A stretch of DNA of 64,000 bases, taken from contig NC_020126.1 of the NCBI RefSeq assembly GCF_000331735.1, forward strand, positions 2,232,001 to 2,296,000, written 5' to 3'. The position numbers and the translations under genes were made by a program. Positions 8,561 to 17,502 of the stretch are shown piece after piece; positions within the stretch are counted from its first letter, which is position 1; every line of letters starts with the position of its first letter. Source of the DNA: Myxococcus stipitatus DSM 14675. Its GTDB lineage: Bacteria; Myxococcota; Myxococcia; Myxococcales; Myxococcaceae. The notes under the pieces are model-generated. The model searched no databases. It worked only from the letters and a program-made list of their open reading frames with translations, and was not told where the DNA came from.

Positions 8561-9571
8561 ATGGGTCTCGGTATCCCCAGCTTCAGCGATGTGAAGCGGA
8601 AGGTGACGTCGACTGTCAACGAGGTGAAGGACACCGTCGTCGACAAGGCGCAGGACGTGAAGAAGGCCGTCGTGGACACCACGAAGGACGTCTTCGAGGA
8701 CGTGAAGCACAACCCCGTCACGGACACGCTCAAGAAGGCCGTGACGGACCCGGGGGACCTGGCCCGCGACGCCCTCCAGGGCGGCCTGCGCGTGGCCTAC
8801 CACGGCGCCACCTCGCTGCTGCCCGACGGCGCGGCGAACAAGCTGGTGAAGGCCGCCGAGGTCGGCGTGGACGCGCTGGCGAAGACGTCCGAGCTGATCG
8901 CCGGCAAGGACTCCTCCCTCACGCAGGGCCTGAAGACGCTGGGCAAGGTGGACCTGGAGGGCATCACCCGCACCACGGACCCGCAGACGGGGCAGAAGCT
9001 CAAGGGCGACTGGCCGAAGCTGTGGGGCACCTGGCTGCTGGAGGAGAAGCCCAAGGACCTGGGCACCTGGGACAAGACGTCCGACGGCACCGACCGCGTC
9101 ACCGTCAGCAACAACGCGTACACGGATGACCTGGCGGGCCGCCCCCACCAGCAGCAGGTGACGGAAGAGTTCTTCAAGATGTACCCGAACCCGAAGCCGG
9201 GTGACACGTTCCCTCCCAAGGGCGCCAGCAAGGAAGTGACGGACAAGGCGCTCTACGTGTTCGCGGGTCCCGACACCGCGGAGAACAGCAAGAACAAGCA
9301 CACGTCGCTGGAGTGGTTCATCGGCTCGTACCGCACCGAGGTGAAGTGCACCGGCATCGACGAGAAGACGGGCAAGCCCAACCTCAGCTACGAGGTGGTC
9401 AACAACTCGCACTTCGAGTCGGGCACGCGGGTTCCCGCCACCTTCCAGGACAAGGGCCTGCCCCCGTCGCTCGTGGATGACCGCAAGCGCGAGCAGGGCG
9501 TGGGCATCGGCGGCGACTGGATTCAGCGCTACACCTGGACGAACAACGGCGTGGACAACCCCAACAAGTAA
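8561..9571 (+). CDS. Hypothetical protein with Lys-rich amphipathic N-terminal repeats
   Basis: A 336-aa protein of unrecognised family. Residues about 10-60 form a charged, heptad-like series of V-x-D/E-x-x-K-D-x-V units, as in apolipoprotein- or LEA-type helices. The remainder is globular and rich in Trp, Thr and Asp (for example KLWGTWLLEEKPKDLGTWDK). There is no signal peptide or membrane helix. A GAGAGG ribosome site precedes the ATG. A strong hairpin follows at 9595. The next gene has a similar kind of N-terminus, so the two may work together. Function unknown. Confidence 0.85.
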   Translation: MGLGIPSFSDVKRKVTSTVNEVKDTVVDKAQDVKKAVVDTTKDVFEDVKHNPVTDTLKKAVTDPGDLARDALQGGLRVAYHGATSLLPDGAANKLVKAAEVGVDALAKTSELIAGKDSSLTQGLKTLGKVDLEGITRTTDPQTGQKLKGDWPKLWGTWLLEEKPKDLGTWDKTSDGTDRVTVSNNAYTDDLAGRPHQQQVTEEFFKMYPNPKPGDTFPPKGASKEVTDKALYVFAGPDTAENSKNKHTSLEWFIGSYRTEVKCTGIDEKTGKPNLSYEVVNNSHFESGTRVPATFQDKGLPPSLVDDRKREQGVGIGGDWIQRYTWTNNGVDNPNK

Positions 9572-9594
9572 TCCCTGCTCACGCCGCTGACTCG

Positions 9595-9629
9595 AGGCCC
9601 GGTGGTCGCCCCGCGCGACCCCGGGCCTT
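9595..9629 (+). terminator. Rho-independent-like hairpin after the 336-aa gene
   Basis: AGGCCCGGTGGTCGC pairs with the sequence GCGCGACCCCGGGCCTT about 3 nt later, giving a long GC-rich stem. Only a short T-poor tail follows, typical of high-GC genomes. It separates two genes of related design, so each probably has its own promoter. Confidence 0.65.
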
Positions 9630-9725
9630 CGTGTTTCAGCGGGTGTCGCTGATTCCCAGACATCAGGAAACAATTTCTCACGTTCTCCGATGATTCATCA
9701 TCCCCCTACCCCCTGAGGCGATGTC

Positions 9726-11126
9726 ATGGCCGGAATCGCATCCATCCAGCGCAACGCAGCCGAGGCTGCCCGTCGTCGCATCGAAGCCGCGAAGGTCGTC
9801 ACCGAGAAGGCGGTCGACAAGGTGAAGGGCGCGGTGGAGAGGCCCGTCCAGACGCTGTCTGCCTTCGAGGGGCCGAAGAAGCTGGGCGCGGAGAAGCTCA
9901 CGGGGGAGAAGACGCAGGCCGTCGCGGGCGCGCTGGACGGCGCCCCCGCGGACCCGAAGGCCCGCGCGGGGTGGTGGAAGGGCTTGTCCCCGACGGAGCA
10001 GATGCAGGCCATCAGCGCGGACCCCAAGAAGGTCGGCTCCATGGATGGACTGCCGGCCTCCGTGCGCGACAGCGCCAACCGCGTGCAGTTGAAGAACGAA
10101 GTCACCCAGCTCAACGCCGAGGCGAAGCAGGCCAAGGCGGACTATCTGGACAACATGTCGCTGGGGGACAAGCTCCGGGATGCGCTGCGCCCGGGCAGCG
10201 CCAAGGACGACCCGCCCGAGAAGTTCCTCTCCAAGGAGAAGCAGCACCAGTTGGAGAACGCGAACGCGGTCCAGAAGCAGCTGGACCGCACGGCGAAGGA
10301 AGCGGGCTCCGCGCAGCTGCTCGTCTATGACTCCGCCTTCGTGAAGGGCGAGGGCCGCGCGGCCATCGTCGCGGGCAACCTGGACACCGCGAAGCATGTG
10401 TCCGTCAGCGTGCCGGGGCTGAACTCGGACGTCCGGGGCTACATGGACAACATCACCAGCGACGCGCTGCGGCTCCACAAGGCCGCGGGCACGCAGCGCG
10501 GTGAGGTCGCCACTGTCGCCTGGATGGGCTACGACGCGCCGGGCTTCCAGAACGTGGCCTCCGACAACGCCGCGGAGAATGGCGCGAAGCTGCTGGCCTC
10601 GGACGTGGCCGGCATCCGCGCCAGCCGTGAGGGCAACCAGCCGCATGTGACAGTGATTGGCCACAGCTACGGCAGCACCACGGCCTCCATCGCGGCGGAC
10701 AAGAACAACCTCCAGGCGGACGACCTGGTCCTCATCGGCAGCCCGGGCGCGGGCAGCGCGAAGTCCGTGAAGGACTACGAGCCCCAGCTCTCCAACGGCC
10801 ATGTCTGGTCGGGCTCGGCCAGCCGGGATGTCGTCTCGTGGCTGAACGGCAGCAACCTGCCCGGAGACCCGCTGGGCCAGGACCCGAGCGAGAACAAGTT
10901 CGGCGCGAAGCGCTTCACCGCGGAGGCCGCGGACCGGGGCGACAAGAGCAACATGGGAGACCACTCGAAGTATTACAACGAGGGCTCCGAGTCCCTGGAG
11001 AACCTGGCCGACATCGTCACCGGGAACTACGGCGGCGTGGACCGCGCCGAGCACCGCTACGGCAAGCACGACTGGTTCAAGGGCAACCGGGTCATCGACC
11101 CCGAGGGCAACCGCGCCGTCTCCTGA
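9726..11126 (+). CDS. DUF1023-like alpha/beta hydrolase with helical N-terminus
   Basis: A 466-aa protein. The N-terminal 60 residues are Lys/Ala-rich amphipathic helix (RRRIEAAKVVTEKAVDKVKG), similar in style to the upstream 336-aa protein. From about residue 190 to the end it resembles DUF1023 alpha/beta hydrolases, with the nucleophile elbow VIGHSYGST (serine near residue 319) and a later D/H-containing region for the rest of a triad. There is no signal peptide. The substrate is unknown; ester or peptide hydrolysis is plausible. It ends 9 nt before the convergent response regulator gene. Confidence 0.85.
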   Translation: MAGIASIQRNAAEAARRRIEAAKVVTEKAVDKVKGAVERPVQTLSAFEGPKKLGAEKLTGEKTQAVAGALDGAPADPKARAGWWKGLSPTEQMQAISADPKKVGSMDGLPASVRDSANRVQLKNEVTQLNAEAKQAKADYLDNMSLGDKLRDALRPGSAKDDPPEKFLSKEKQHQLENANAVQKQLDRTAKEAGSAQLLVYDSAFVKGEGRAAIVAGNLDTAKHVSVSVPGLNSDVRGYMDNITSDALRLHKAAGTQRGEVATVAWMGYDAPGFQNVASDNAAENGAKLLASDVAGIRASREGNQPHVTVIGHSYGSTTASIAADKNNLQADDLVLIGSPGAGSAKSVKDYEPQLSNGHVWSGSASRDVVSWLNGSNLPGDPLGQDPSENKFGAKRFTAEAADRGDKSNMGDHSKYYNEGSESLENLADIVTGNYGGVDRAEHRYGKHDWFKGNRVIDPEGNRAVS

Positions 11127-11135
11127 GCGGGTGCG

Positions 11136-11879
11136 CTAGCCGAACCGCTCGCGCAGCGCCGCCGCGTGGCTTCGGCTCAGCGGCAGCGGCTCCTCGAGTC
11201 CCCGCACGAAGACCTCACCGCCTCCACTCAGGCTCTTGTCCACGCGCTCGACGAAGGACAGGTTGACCAGCGCGGAGCGGTGCAGGCGCGCGAAGGTCCG
11301 CTCCGGGAGCCGCTGCTCCCAGTCCTTCAGGGGGCGCGGCGACAGGCTGTGTCTGCCCTCCGCGGTGACGAGCTCCACGTAGTCCCCGGCGCCTCGCAGG
11401 CACACGATGTGGTCCACCCGCACGAAGCGCGACTTCGCGCCGTCCTCGAGGAACAGCAGGTCGCTCTCCGCCAGCTTGTGGCGGCTCACGGACTGCGCGG
11501 GCGCGGACTTGCCGGACTCCTTCTCCGCGAGCCGGGCGAGCGTCCGCGCGAGCCGGTCGGGATGCACGGGCTTGAGCAGGTAGTCCAGCGCGTTGACCTC
11601 GAACGCGCGCAGGGCATGCGCGTCGTAGGCCGTCACGAAGATGACCTCGAACGGGTGCTCGGGGAGGCGGGCGAGCAGGTCGAAGCCGCCCTCGCCTGGC
11701 ATCTGCACGTCGAGGAAGAGGAGCTGGGGCTGGAGCTCCTCGATGCGCGAGAGCGCGGACGCCACGCTGTCGGCCTCACCCACCACCTTCACGTGAGGGA
11801 AGGGCGCCAGCAGCTCACGCAGCTCGGTCCGGGCCAGGCGCTCGTCATCCACCAGCAGGGCTCGCAGCGGCGCGCTCAC
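11136..11879 (-). CDS. LytTR-family response regulator
   Basis: A 247-aa two-component regulator. The receiver domain (residues 1-120) has the acidic pair LLVDDE, phospho-acceptor Asp in LLFLDVQMPG, and Lys in YLLKPVHP. A LytTR DNA-binding domain (about 140-245) contains VRVDHIVCLRGAGDYVEL. It starts at GTG 11879, overlapping the stop of the upstream histidine kinase by 4 nt (GTGA), a coupled cognate pair. LytTR regulators bind pairs of short direct repeats; the target genes are not evident, though the aminotransferase upstream on the same strand is a candidate for the same operon. Confidence 0.95.
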   Translation of the reverse strand: MSAPLRALLVDDERLARTELRELLAPFPHVKVVGEADSVASALSRIEELQPQLLFLDVQMPGEGGFDLLARLPEHPFEVIFVTAYDAHALRAFEVNALDYLLKPVHPDRLARTLARLAEKESGKSAPAQSVSRHKLAESDLLFLEDGAKSRFVRVDHIVCLRGAGDYVELVTAEGRHSLSPRPLKDWEQRLPERTFARLHRSALVNLSFVERVDKSLSGGGEVFVRGLEEPLPLSRSHAAALRERFG

Positions 11880-12964
11880 GCGGCCTCCGTGGAGAGGACA
11901 GGCGTCCACTCCATGGCGGGGAGCTCGACCACGGTGTGCACCCAGCCGTCGGACTCCGAGGACTCCAGCCTGGCGCGCTCCGCGAAGAGCTGGGCCAGCC
12001 GCTCGCGCACGTTGCGCAGGCCCGTGCCCGTGCCCTGGGGCCCGAGCTCTCGCGTGCGCGGCGCCCACGTGCCCGTGTTGTCCACCTGGATGCGCAGCAA
12101 GTCCTGCTCCCGCGTGACGTGGATGCGCACCCGCACCGGCAGAATCCCGGACGCCAGGCCGTGCTTCACCGCGTTGTCCACCAGCGGCTGGATGAGGAAG
12201 GCGGGCACGGTGAGCCGCTCCGTGCCCGGCATCACCGACAGGCTCACGTCCAGCTTCTCCTCGAAGCGCACCGATTCGATGCTCAGGTAGCTGCGCACCA
12301 TGGACAGCTCCTCCTCCAGCGGGACATGCGGAAAGTCCCCCTTCTGGAGCGAGAAGCGCAGGAAGTCCGCCATCTCCGTCACCATGCGCCGGGCGCGCAC
12401 CGGGTCCTCGCCGATGAGGGCGCGCACGGAGGTGAGCGCGTTGAAGAGGAAGTGCGGGTGCATCTGGTGCCGCAGCGAGGCGAGCCGTGCTTCCTGCGCG
12501 AGGGTGTCCGCCCGGAGTGCCCGCTCCCGCTCGCTCTGCCACGCCCGGGCGTGCTTGATGCCGAAGTACAGCCCGCTCCAACCCAGGAGCGTCACCGCGT
12601 AGTCGAGCGCCAGCCTGGGGAACTGCATGCGGTTCCCCACCCAGCTGTACTGCGGGTACAGCAAGACCGCCCACACCTCAGCCAGGGCCACCCAGACCAT
12701 GCCCACCAGGGCGCTGGTGGCCATGGCCCAGACGGCCTGCCGCTGGAACGTGCCCGGAAACAGCCGCTGATACGCCAGCCGCATCACGCTGGTGAGGCCC
12801 AGGCCGAACACCGCGCGGATGCCCTTGGCCATCACCAGGGGCAGCGCCTTGCCTTCGCCCATGTGCATGGGAAGGAAGGTGATGATGAGCAGGACGGCGT
12901 AGAGGCCCCAGCCCCCGAATTGGAGGGTCCAGAAGGTGGGCGAGCGGGCTGGGCGGGGATTCAT
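11876..12964 (-). CDS. LytS/YehU-type sensor histidine kinase
   Basis: A 362-aa inner-membrane kinase of the His_kinase (LytS) family. Four hydrophobic segments occupy about residues 12-160. The H-box MHPHFLFNAL follows near residue 168, then the N-box IQPLVDNAVKHGL and the G-box GTGTGLRNVRERL. There is no large extracytoplasmic domain, so it may sense a membrane or wall-associated cue. Its stop overlaps the start of the LytTR regulator. The Tat-exported aminotransferase gene ends 45 nt upstream on the same strand, so the three could be co-transcribed. Confidence 0.95.
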   Translation of the reverse strand: MNPRPARSPTFWTLQFGGWGLYAVLLIITFLPMHMGEGKALPLVMAKGIRAVFGLGLTSVMRLAYQRLFPGTFQRQAVWAMATSALVGMVWVALAEVWAVLLYPQYSWVGNRMQFPRLALDYAVTLLGWSGLYFGIKHARAWQSERERALRADTLAQEARLASLRHQMHPHFLFNALTSVRALIGEDPVRARRMVTEMADFLRFSLQKGDFPHVPLEEELSMVRSYLSIESVRFEEKLDVSLSVMPGTERLTVPAFLIQPLVDNAVKHGLASGILPVRVRIHVTREQDLLRIQVDNTGTWAPRTRELGPQGTGTGLRNVRERLAQLFAERARLESSESDGWVHTVVELPAMEWTPVLSTEAA

Positions 12965-13009
12965 GGCGCGAACCTACCAGAGTGGACGTGGCGCCCGGTC
13001 CTCGGGTCC

Positions 13010-14143
13010 TCAGCTCTTCAGCATCGAGCGGAGCAGGGTGCCGAACGTGCGCATCTCCTCCACGGTGCCCAGGGTCAGCCGGAGCGCGGAGACCTCCGGG
13101 GAGATGGCTTCACGCGGGTTCATGCGCAGGTGGATGCCGTGGGGCGCGAAGCGAGCAGGCAGGTCGAGCTGCTTCGCGTTCAGCGCAATCCAGAGGAAGT
13201 TGGCGTGGCCGGGGACGTACTTCAGGCCCACCTCGTCCAGCGCGGCCGTGGTGACCTTCCGGGCCTCGCCGTTGAGCTTGCGCATGCGCGTGACGAAGGC
13301 CGTATCCTGGAGGCTGGCGATGGCCGCCACGGTGGAGACGGAGCTGAGCAGGGACCCGCGCATCGCGTGCAACTGCTTGATGAGCGCGGGCTGTCCCAGC
13401 GCATACCCCACGCGCATGCCCGCGAGGCCGTAGACCTTGGAGAACGAGCGGGTGATGAGGACGTTCTTCCCCGCGCGCACCAGGTCCACCATGGACTGGC
13501 TGGAAGGCGACTCCAGGTAGTGGATGTAGACCTCGTCCACCAGCACGGTGGCCCGGGGGGAGACCTTGTCGCAGAAGGCGCGCAGCTTCGCGGGGTCCAC
13601 GATGGTGCCCGTGGGGTTGCTGGGGTTGCACACGGACACCAACCGGGTGTTCGTGCCCACGCGCGCCTCCATGGCGTCCAGGTCGTGCGCCATGGAGGCA
13701 TCGAGCGGGACGCTCTCCACCTTGCCGCCGGCTCGCGCGGCGAAGGTGGGGAGGACGTCGTAGACCCGCTCCGAGCACACGACGCCCCCGCCGCCCGCGG
13801 AGAAATTGTTCGCGATGAGCGCCAGGGCCTCGAAGGCGCCGGCGGTGAGCACCACGTGCTCCGGCGTCACGCCCTCCTGCTCGGCGATGAGCCGCTTCAG
13901 CGTCTCGATGCTGTCCATGGACGCGTAGCGGCTGGCCAGGTGGAGCGACTCGCGCATCGCGCGCAGGGCGCCCTCGCAGGGCCCATAGCGGTTCTCGTTG
14001 GAGAAGAGCCGGACGGGGTCCTCGCTCGGCGGTCGGCGTGAGGTGGACGCGGCGAGTGAGAGCTCCGGCCGGAGCGCGAGTCCTGCGGTGGTGGCGGCGG
14101 CGCCCGCGAGGAGGGCCCGGCGGGTGGGAAGGAAGTGGGACAC
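13010..14143 (-). CDS. Tat-exported HisC-like PLP aminotransferase
   Basis: A 377-aa fold-type I aminotransferase resembling histidinol-phosphate aminotransferase. The PLP-binding residues are visible: CNPSNPTG (N176), D203/Y206 in LVDEVYIHY, and Schiff-base lysine K236 in RSFSKVYG. Residues 1-32 form a twin-arginine signal (TRRALLAGAAATTAGLAL), so the folded, cofactor-loaded enzyme should be exported to the periplasm. That is unusual for a HisC-type enzyme, so a role in histidine synthesis is unlikely; processing of a periplasmic or imported amino compound is more plausible. It is upstream of, and possibly co-transcribed with, the LytS/LytTR pair. Confidence 0.92.
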   Translation of the reverse strand: MSHFLPTRRALLAGAAATTAGLALRPELSLAASTSRRPPSEDPVRLFSNENRYGPCEGALRAMRESLHLASRYASMDSIETLKRLIAEQEGVTPEHVVLTAGAFEALALIANNFSAGGGGVVCSERVYDVLPTFAARAGGKVESVPLDASMAHDLDAMEARVGTNTRLVSVCNPSNPTGTIVDPAKLRAFCDKVSPRATVLVDEVYIHYLESPSSQSMVDLVRAGKNVLITRSFSKVYGLAGMRVGYALGQPALIKQLHAMRGSLLSSVSTVAAIASLQDTAFVTRMRKLNGEARKVTTAALDEVGLKYVPGHANFLWIALNAKQLDLPARFAPHGIHLRMNPREAISPEVSALRLTLGTVEEMRTFGTLLRSMLKS

Positions 14144-14355
14144 GGCGATTCTCCCTGCGCTGGAGGGGTGAGTGGCTCAGCGGGGAGGAGACTAAGGGTG
14201 GGGCGGGACCTGGCCCGGACCTCTTCTGTGAATGCACGCCGGGGACCGGCGAACGGTCCCCGGGTCCGGTGAACGGCGGTGAAGGACTCCGGCCCCTTTC
14301 GTTCGAGTCACGGGCGGGCTCAAAGACAAGCAGGGAGGCGTGACTCGGGGCCGGC

Positions 14356-14757
14356 TCAGGCCTGGTTGATGCGAATCATGTTTCCGGCGGGGTCTCGCAC
14401 GGCGCAGTCCCGGACACCCCAGGGCTGGTCCTTGGGCTCCTGCACGATGTCCACCTTCGCGGCGCGCAGCTTGTCGAACGTCGCCTCCAGGTTGCTGCTG
14501 CTGAAGATGACGCCGCCCAGCGTCCCCTTGGCCAGCAGTCGCGCCAGGGTGTTGCCGTCCTCTTCGTCCCGGCCCGCGTGGGGTTGGCTCAGCACGAGCT
14601 TGACGTCTGGCTGAGAGGGGCAAGACATCGTGAGCCAGCGGAAGGGGCCTCGGGAGACGTCGCCCACGAGCTCCAGGCCCAGGACATCCCGGTAGAACGC
14701 CAGCGCCTGCTCGGGATTGTCAACGGAGAGATGCGAGATGGAGAGTTTCAAGGTCAT
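14356..14757 (-). CDS. VOC (glyoxalase/bleomycin-resistance) superfamily protein
   Basis: A 133-aa protein with two VOC beta-alpha-beta-beta-beta modules. Key features are ISHLSVDNPEQALAFYRDVL at the N-terminus and the closing WGVRDCAVRDPAGNMIRI with the usual metal-ligand region. VOC proteins isomerise, cleave or bind small molecules; the substrate cannot be told from sequence. The start at 14757 matches the family N-terminus. A conserved upstream element (14763-14810) recurs upstream of the small membrane protein gene at 17715. Confidence 0.92.
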   Translation of the reverse strand: MTLKLSISHLSVDNPEQALAFYRDVLGLELVGDVSRGPFRWLTMSCPSQPDVKLVLSQPHAGRDEEDGNTLARLLAKGTLGGVIFSSSNLEATFDKLRAAKVDIVQEPKDQPWGVRDCAVRDPAGNMIRINQA

Positions 14758-14762
14758 GGCGC

Positions 14763-14810
14763 CACTGTGCCGATTGGCGCCGAGGGCTGCTTCTCCAATC
14801 CTGCTTGATC
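14763..14810 (-). repeat. Conserved upstream element, copy 1
   Basis: On the minus strand ATCAAGCAGGATTGGAGAAGCA is followed after 18 nt by CACAGTG, ending 5 nt before the VOC gene ATG. Copy 2 (17840-17886) has ATCGAGCAGGATTCGAGAAGCA, then 18 nt, then CACAGTG. The identity and fixed spacing suggest a shared operator or promoter; a conserved peptide-coding origin is the alternative. Confidence 0.5.
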
Positions 14811-14827
14811 GAGGGCCTCGCTGGATT

Positions 14828-15200
14828 TCAGCGGGCGAAGAGCTCGCGCACTCGGGCCCGTTGGGCGCTGCCCTCTCGTGGGAGCGGGAGGAAGCAGGTG
14901 AGCTGCCAAGTCTGCGTCCGGAGGGCCTTCGCCACCACGGGCTGGGACCGGGGGGATAGATGCGGATGGCGCGCTTGCCGCCCTGGTGGGCTCGGGACAC
15001 GACGCCCTTGTCCACCAGGCGCTTCTGGGGAACACGAACTGCCCTCGATGGTCGGTGTCCGCCACGCTCACGACGACGAGGTCCACGCCCTCACCGCTGT
15101 CGAGCGGCGCAATCTCCGCGTTGGGGGGCGCTTCCAGAGCGTCACGAACTCACCGACCTTGGGAGGCAACCCGTTTCCGGCGAACGCTCGTTGGCCGCCG
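14828..15200 (-). pseudogene. mepB-family pseudogene with several frameshifts
   Basis: Reading leftward, successive frames give KVGEFVTLWKR, then NAEIAPL..VDLVVVSVADTDHRGQFVFP, then LVDKGVVSRAHQGGKRAIRIYPP, then VAKALRTQTWQLTCFLPLP and a stop at 14828. In order these are the conserved blocks of MepB proteins (function unknown; named from the staphylococcal mepRAB locus). At least three single-base indels separate them: near the poly-C at about 15120, near 15020 and near 14955. A fourth shift probably lies upstream near 15180, and the N-terminus is unrecognisable. It lies just upstream of the VOC gene and is clearly inactive. Confidence 0.75.
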
Positions 15201-15432
15201 CGTCTGCATCTCCACGCACTCGCATCGGCTCGGGCAGGCACATGACGCCGCTGATACCAGCCAAGGCCCCTCGGCGGATACCGTCGTGCAATCGCTGTTC
15301 TTCAGCGGATGTTCCGCGTCCGATTCAAGTCCTGGCCTGCTTGCCTCCGTGGGTTCGGAATATCCAGGGGATTGGTGCTTTCATACGCTCGCAGCTTGAA
15401 ACGATGTGACAACTCCGGGACGGGTTCAACCG

Positions 15433-16953
15433 ATGCGCACGTTCTTGTTCTCACTGTGGCTGGCCCTGCCGTCAGGCGCCCTGGCTGAACCGCCGCACAA
15501 GTCGGGGGAGGTGGTCATCGAGCGAGGGTCCGTCGAGCTCGAGCCGGGCACTCGGGTGAGCTACGAGGTCGGGACACTCTATGTCCCCGAGAACCGCCGG
15601 AACCCGGAGAGCCGGCTCATCGGTGTGGGGTTCGCGCGTCTCAAGGCGCCTCGGCCCACGGGGGCGCCGCCGGTGTTCTGGTTGCCGGGGGGGCCGGGGC
15701 TGAGTGTCCTCGGCTCGCTCCTCGACAACGATGCGGCGGGGAAGGGCCGGCTGCGCTCCTGGCTCAACTTCGGGGTCGTGGGGGACCTGGTGGTCGTGGA
15801 GCAGCGTGGGTACACCCGGCGGGGCGAGATGTTGGAGGCGGCGACGGTTGCATCACCCCTGGACCGGCCTGTCTCCGTGAAGGAGGAGGCCGAGGCCATG
15901 CGTGCAATGGCTCGGAGGGCCGTCGCGGAGAACCCGGACAAGGACCTGTCGGGCTATGACCTCGGCGAGCTCGTCGCGGACGTGGACGCCGTGCGGCGTG
16001 CGCTGGGCTATTCGAAAGTCAGCCTGTTTGGTGGGAGCTTCGGCTCACAGTGGAGCCTGGCGTTGATGCGACTGCATCCGGAGATTGTCGCGCGCGCGGT
16101 GCTGTCCGGGGTGGAGCCGCTGAACAATGGCTATGACATGCCTTCACATGTCTTCGGGGCGCTCCAGCGCATCGCCTACGACGCGGACCGGGACGCGGGC
16201 CTCGCGCCCTACCGTCCGGAGGGTGGCTTGATGGAGGCCGTGCGCGCGCTCCACCGCCGCTTCGCCGCGGCGCCGGTGCGTGTCCAGGTCCGTGACAGCG
16301 CGGGACGGAGTCAGACGGTGGTCCTGGGGGCGGAGGACCTTCAGCTCGCGCTGAACAGCCACACGCAGGAGGGCGAGCAATGGCCGGCCTTCATCCTGTC
16401 GCTCTATCACGGGCACTACGAGGACTGGGCGCGCGACGTCATCGCCGAGCGGGCGGCGGGCAAGACGAAGCTCATTGGCCCGTTGATTGATAGCAGCCTG
16501 GGGGTCACGGCGGAGCGTGAGCATCAACTGCGGACGGACGCGGCGGTGGCGATGCTGGGGACGTGGAACTTCGAGGCGAACATCGCGTCCGCGTCCGACT
16601 GGCCGACACGCGACATGGGGGATGCGCTGCGGAAGCCGGTGTCGAGCACGATTCCCGTCGTGTTCGTGCATGGGGATTGGGACACGTCGACGCCCATCGA
16701 CAACACGCTGGGGTTGTTGCCGTACTTCCCCAACGGGCACGCCATCCAGGTCCACCGAGGTGGCCACGACGGCGCGTTCTATCTGCTCCGGAACGAGCCG
16801 GCCGTGAAGAGCGCGGTCTACGAGTTCCTCAAGACGGGGAAGACAGCGGGCCTGCCGCACGAGGTGACCTTGCCGGTGCCGGGCTTCCCCCTGCCATCCT
16901 TCGCGCCCCCTGGGGCCGCGACGAAGGCGAGCGCGGGCACTCCCACGCCGTGA
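15433..16953 (+). CDS. Secreted alpha/beta hydrolase (peptidase S33 / TAP-like)
   Basis: A 506-aa exported hydrolase. The signal peptide covers residues 1-18 (MRTFLFSLWLALPSGALA). The start at 15433 is preferred to the ATG at 15406 because it places the signal peptide at the terminus. The oxyanion region reads WLPGGPGLSVLG, the nucleophile elbow FGGSFGSQ, the acid HGDWDTSTP and the histidine RGGHDG, a complete triad in the order used by prolyl aminopeptidase/tripeptidyl peptidase relatives. It may act on peptides or esters outside the cytoplasm. No operon partner is evident; 188 nt upstream separate it from the mepB remnant and show no clear promoter. Confidence 0.9.
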   Translation: MRTFLFSLWLALPSGALAEPPHKSGEVVIERGSVELEPGTRVSYEVGTLYVPENRRNPESRLIGVGFARLKAPRPTGAPPVFWLPGGPGLSVLGSLLDNDAAGKGRLRSWLNFGVVGDLVVVEQRGYTRRGEMLEAATVASPLDRPVSVKEEAEAMRAMARRAVAENPDKDLSGYDLGELVADVDAVRRALGYSKVSLFGGSFGSQWSLALMRLHPEIVARAVLSGVEPLNNGYDMPSHVFGALQRIAYDADRDAGLAPYRPEGGLMEAVRALHRRFAAAPVRVQVRDSAGRSQTVVLGAEDLQLALNSHTQEGEQWPAFILSLYHGHYEDWARDVIAERAAGKTKLIGPLIDSSLGVTAEREHQLRTDAAVAMLGTWNFEANIASASDWPTRDMGDALRKPVSSTIPVVFVHGDWDTSTPIDNTLGLLPYFPNGHAIQVHRGGHDGAFYLLRNEPAVKSAVYEFLKTGKTAGLPHEVTLPVPGFPLPSFAPPGAATKASAGTPTP

Positions 16954-17116
16954 ATCTGGCGGGACCGGATTTCATGTCGTCGATGTCGGAAGGTGGTGCA
17001 TCCCGGAGTCGCTCGCTTCCATCGGAGCGGGTGGCCTCGGACCTCGAGGCGGGGTCCAACAAGGCCTGCTTCGTGGAGCACAGCGAGGGCGCCAACCCTG
17101 GCTGACGGGAGCTGAC

Positions 17117-17410
17117 ATGAGCGACGTGATGGTGGAGCTGCTGGAGTTCTTGACCTCCGAGGTGGAGCCGGGCTGGCAATGGCAGGAGGAATCCCAGGAG
17201 GACCGTTCGGAGGGGGCACTTCGTGAGTGGATCCTGGCCCCGGAAGGGGCGAATGACGCGCTGCTGGTCTCCCTGCTGCCCTCCGGATGGCGAATCGCGG
17301 CCCTCATGGAGCACGGCGATGCGGCGATGCTCGGCGCGGACCTTTGTGAGGAAGAAGCCCTCGAAGTCGCGCAGATGGCCGTGACGATGCGGCTGGCGTT
17401 GTGTGGGTGA
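17117..17410 (+). CDS. Small acidic hypothetical protein
   Basis: A 97-aa soluble, acidic protein (many Glu, start MSDVMVELLEFLTSEVEPGW). A GGGAG ribosome site lies upstream of the ATG. No family is recognised. The alternating hydrophobic pattern (DALLVSLLPSGWRIAALM) suggests a small alpha/beta domain. It stands alone between the hydrolase gene and a convergent small membrane protein. The preceding 163 nt hold nothing I can assign. Confidence 0.65.
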   Translation: MSDVMVELLEFLTSEVEPGWQWQEESQEDRSEGALREWILAPEGANDALLVSLLPSGWRIAALMEHGDAAMLGADLCEEEALEVAQMAVTMRLALCG

Positions 17411-17502
17411 TGTGGATGGAAGGCTCGGGACCCAGGTCTTCGGCGATTCTCCTCGGTACACCGAGCATTCCTGTCAACTCGTCTCGCTCAGCCTTCCCCT
17501 GC

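Noticed and set aside
13010..14143. hisC (histidine biosynthesis)
   Set aside because: The Tat signal and absence of other his genes argue against a role in cytoplasmic histidine synthesis, so no symbol is given.
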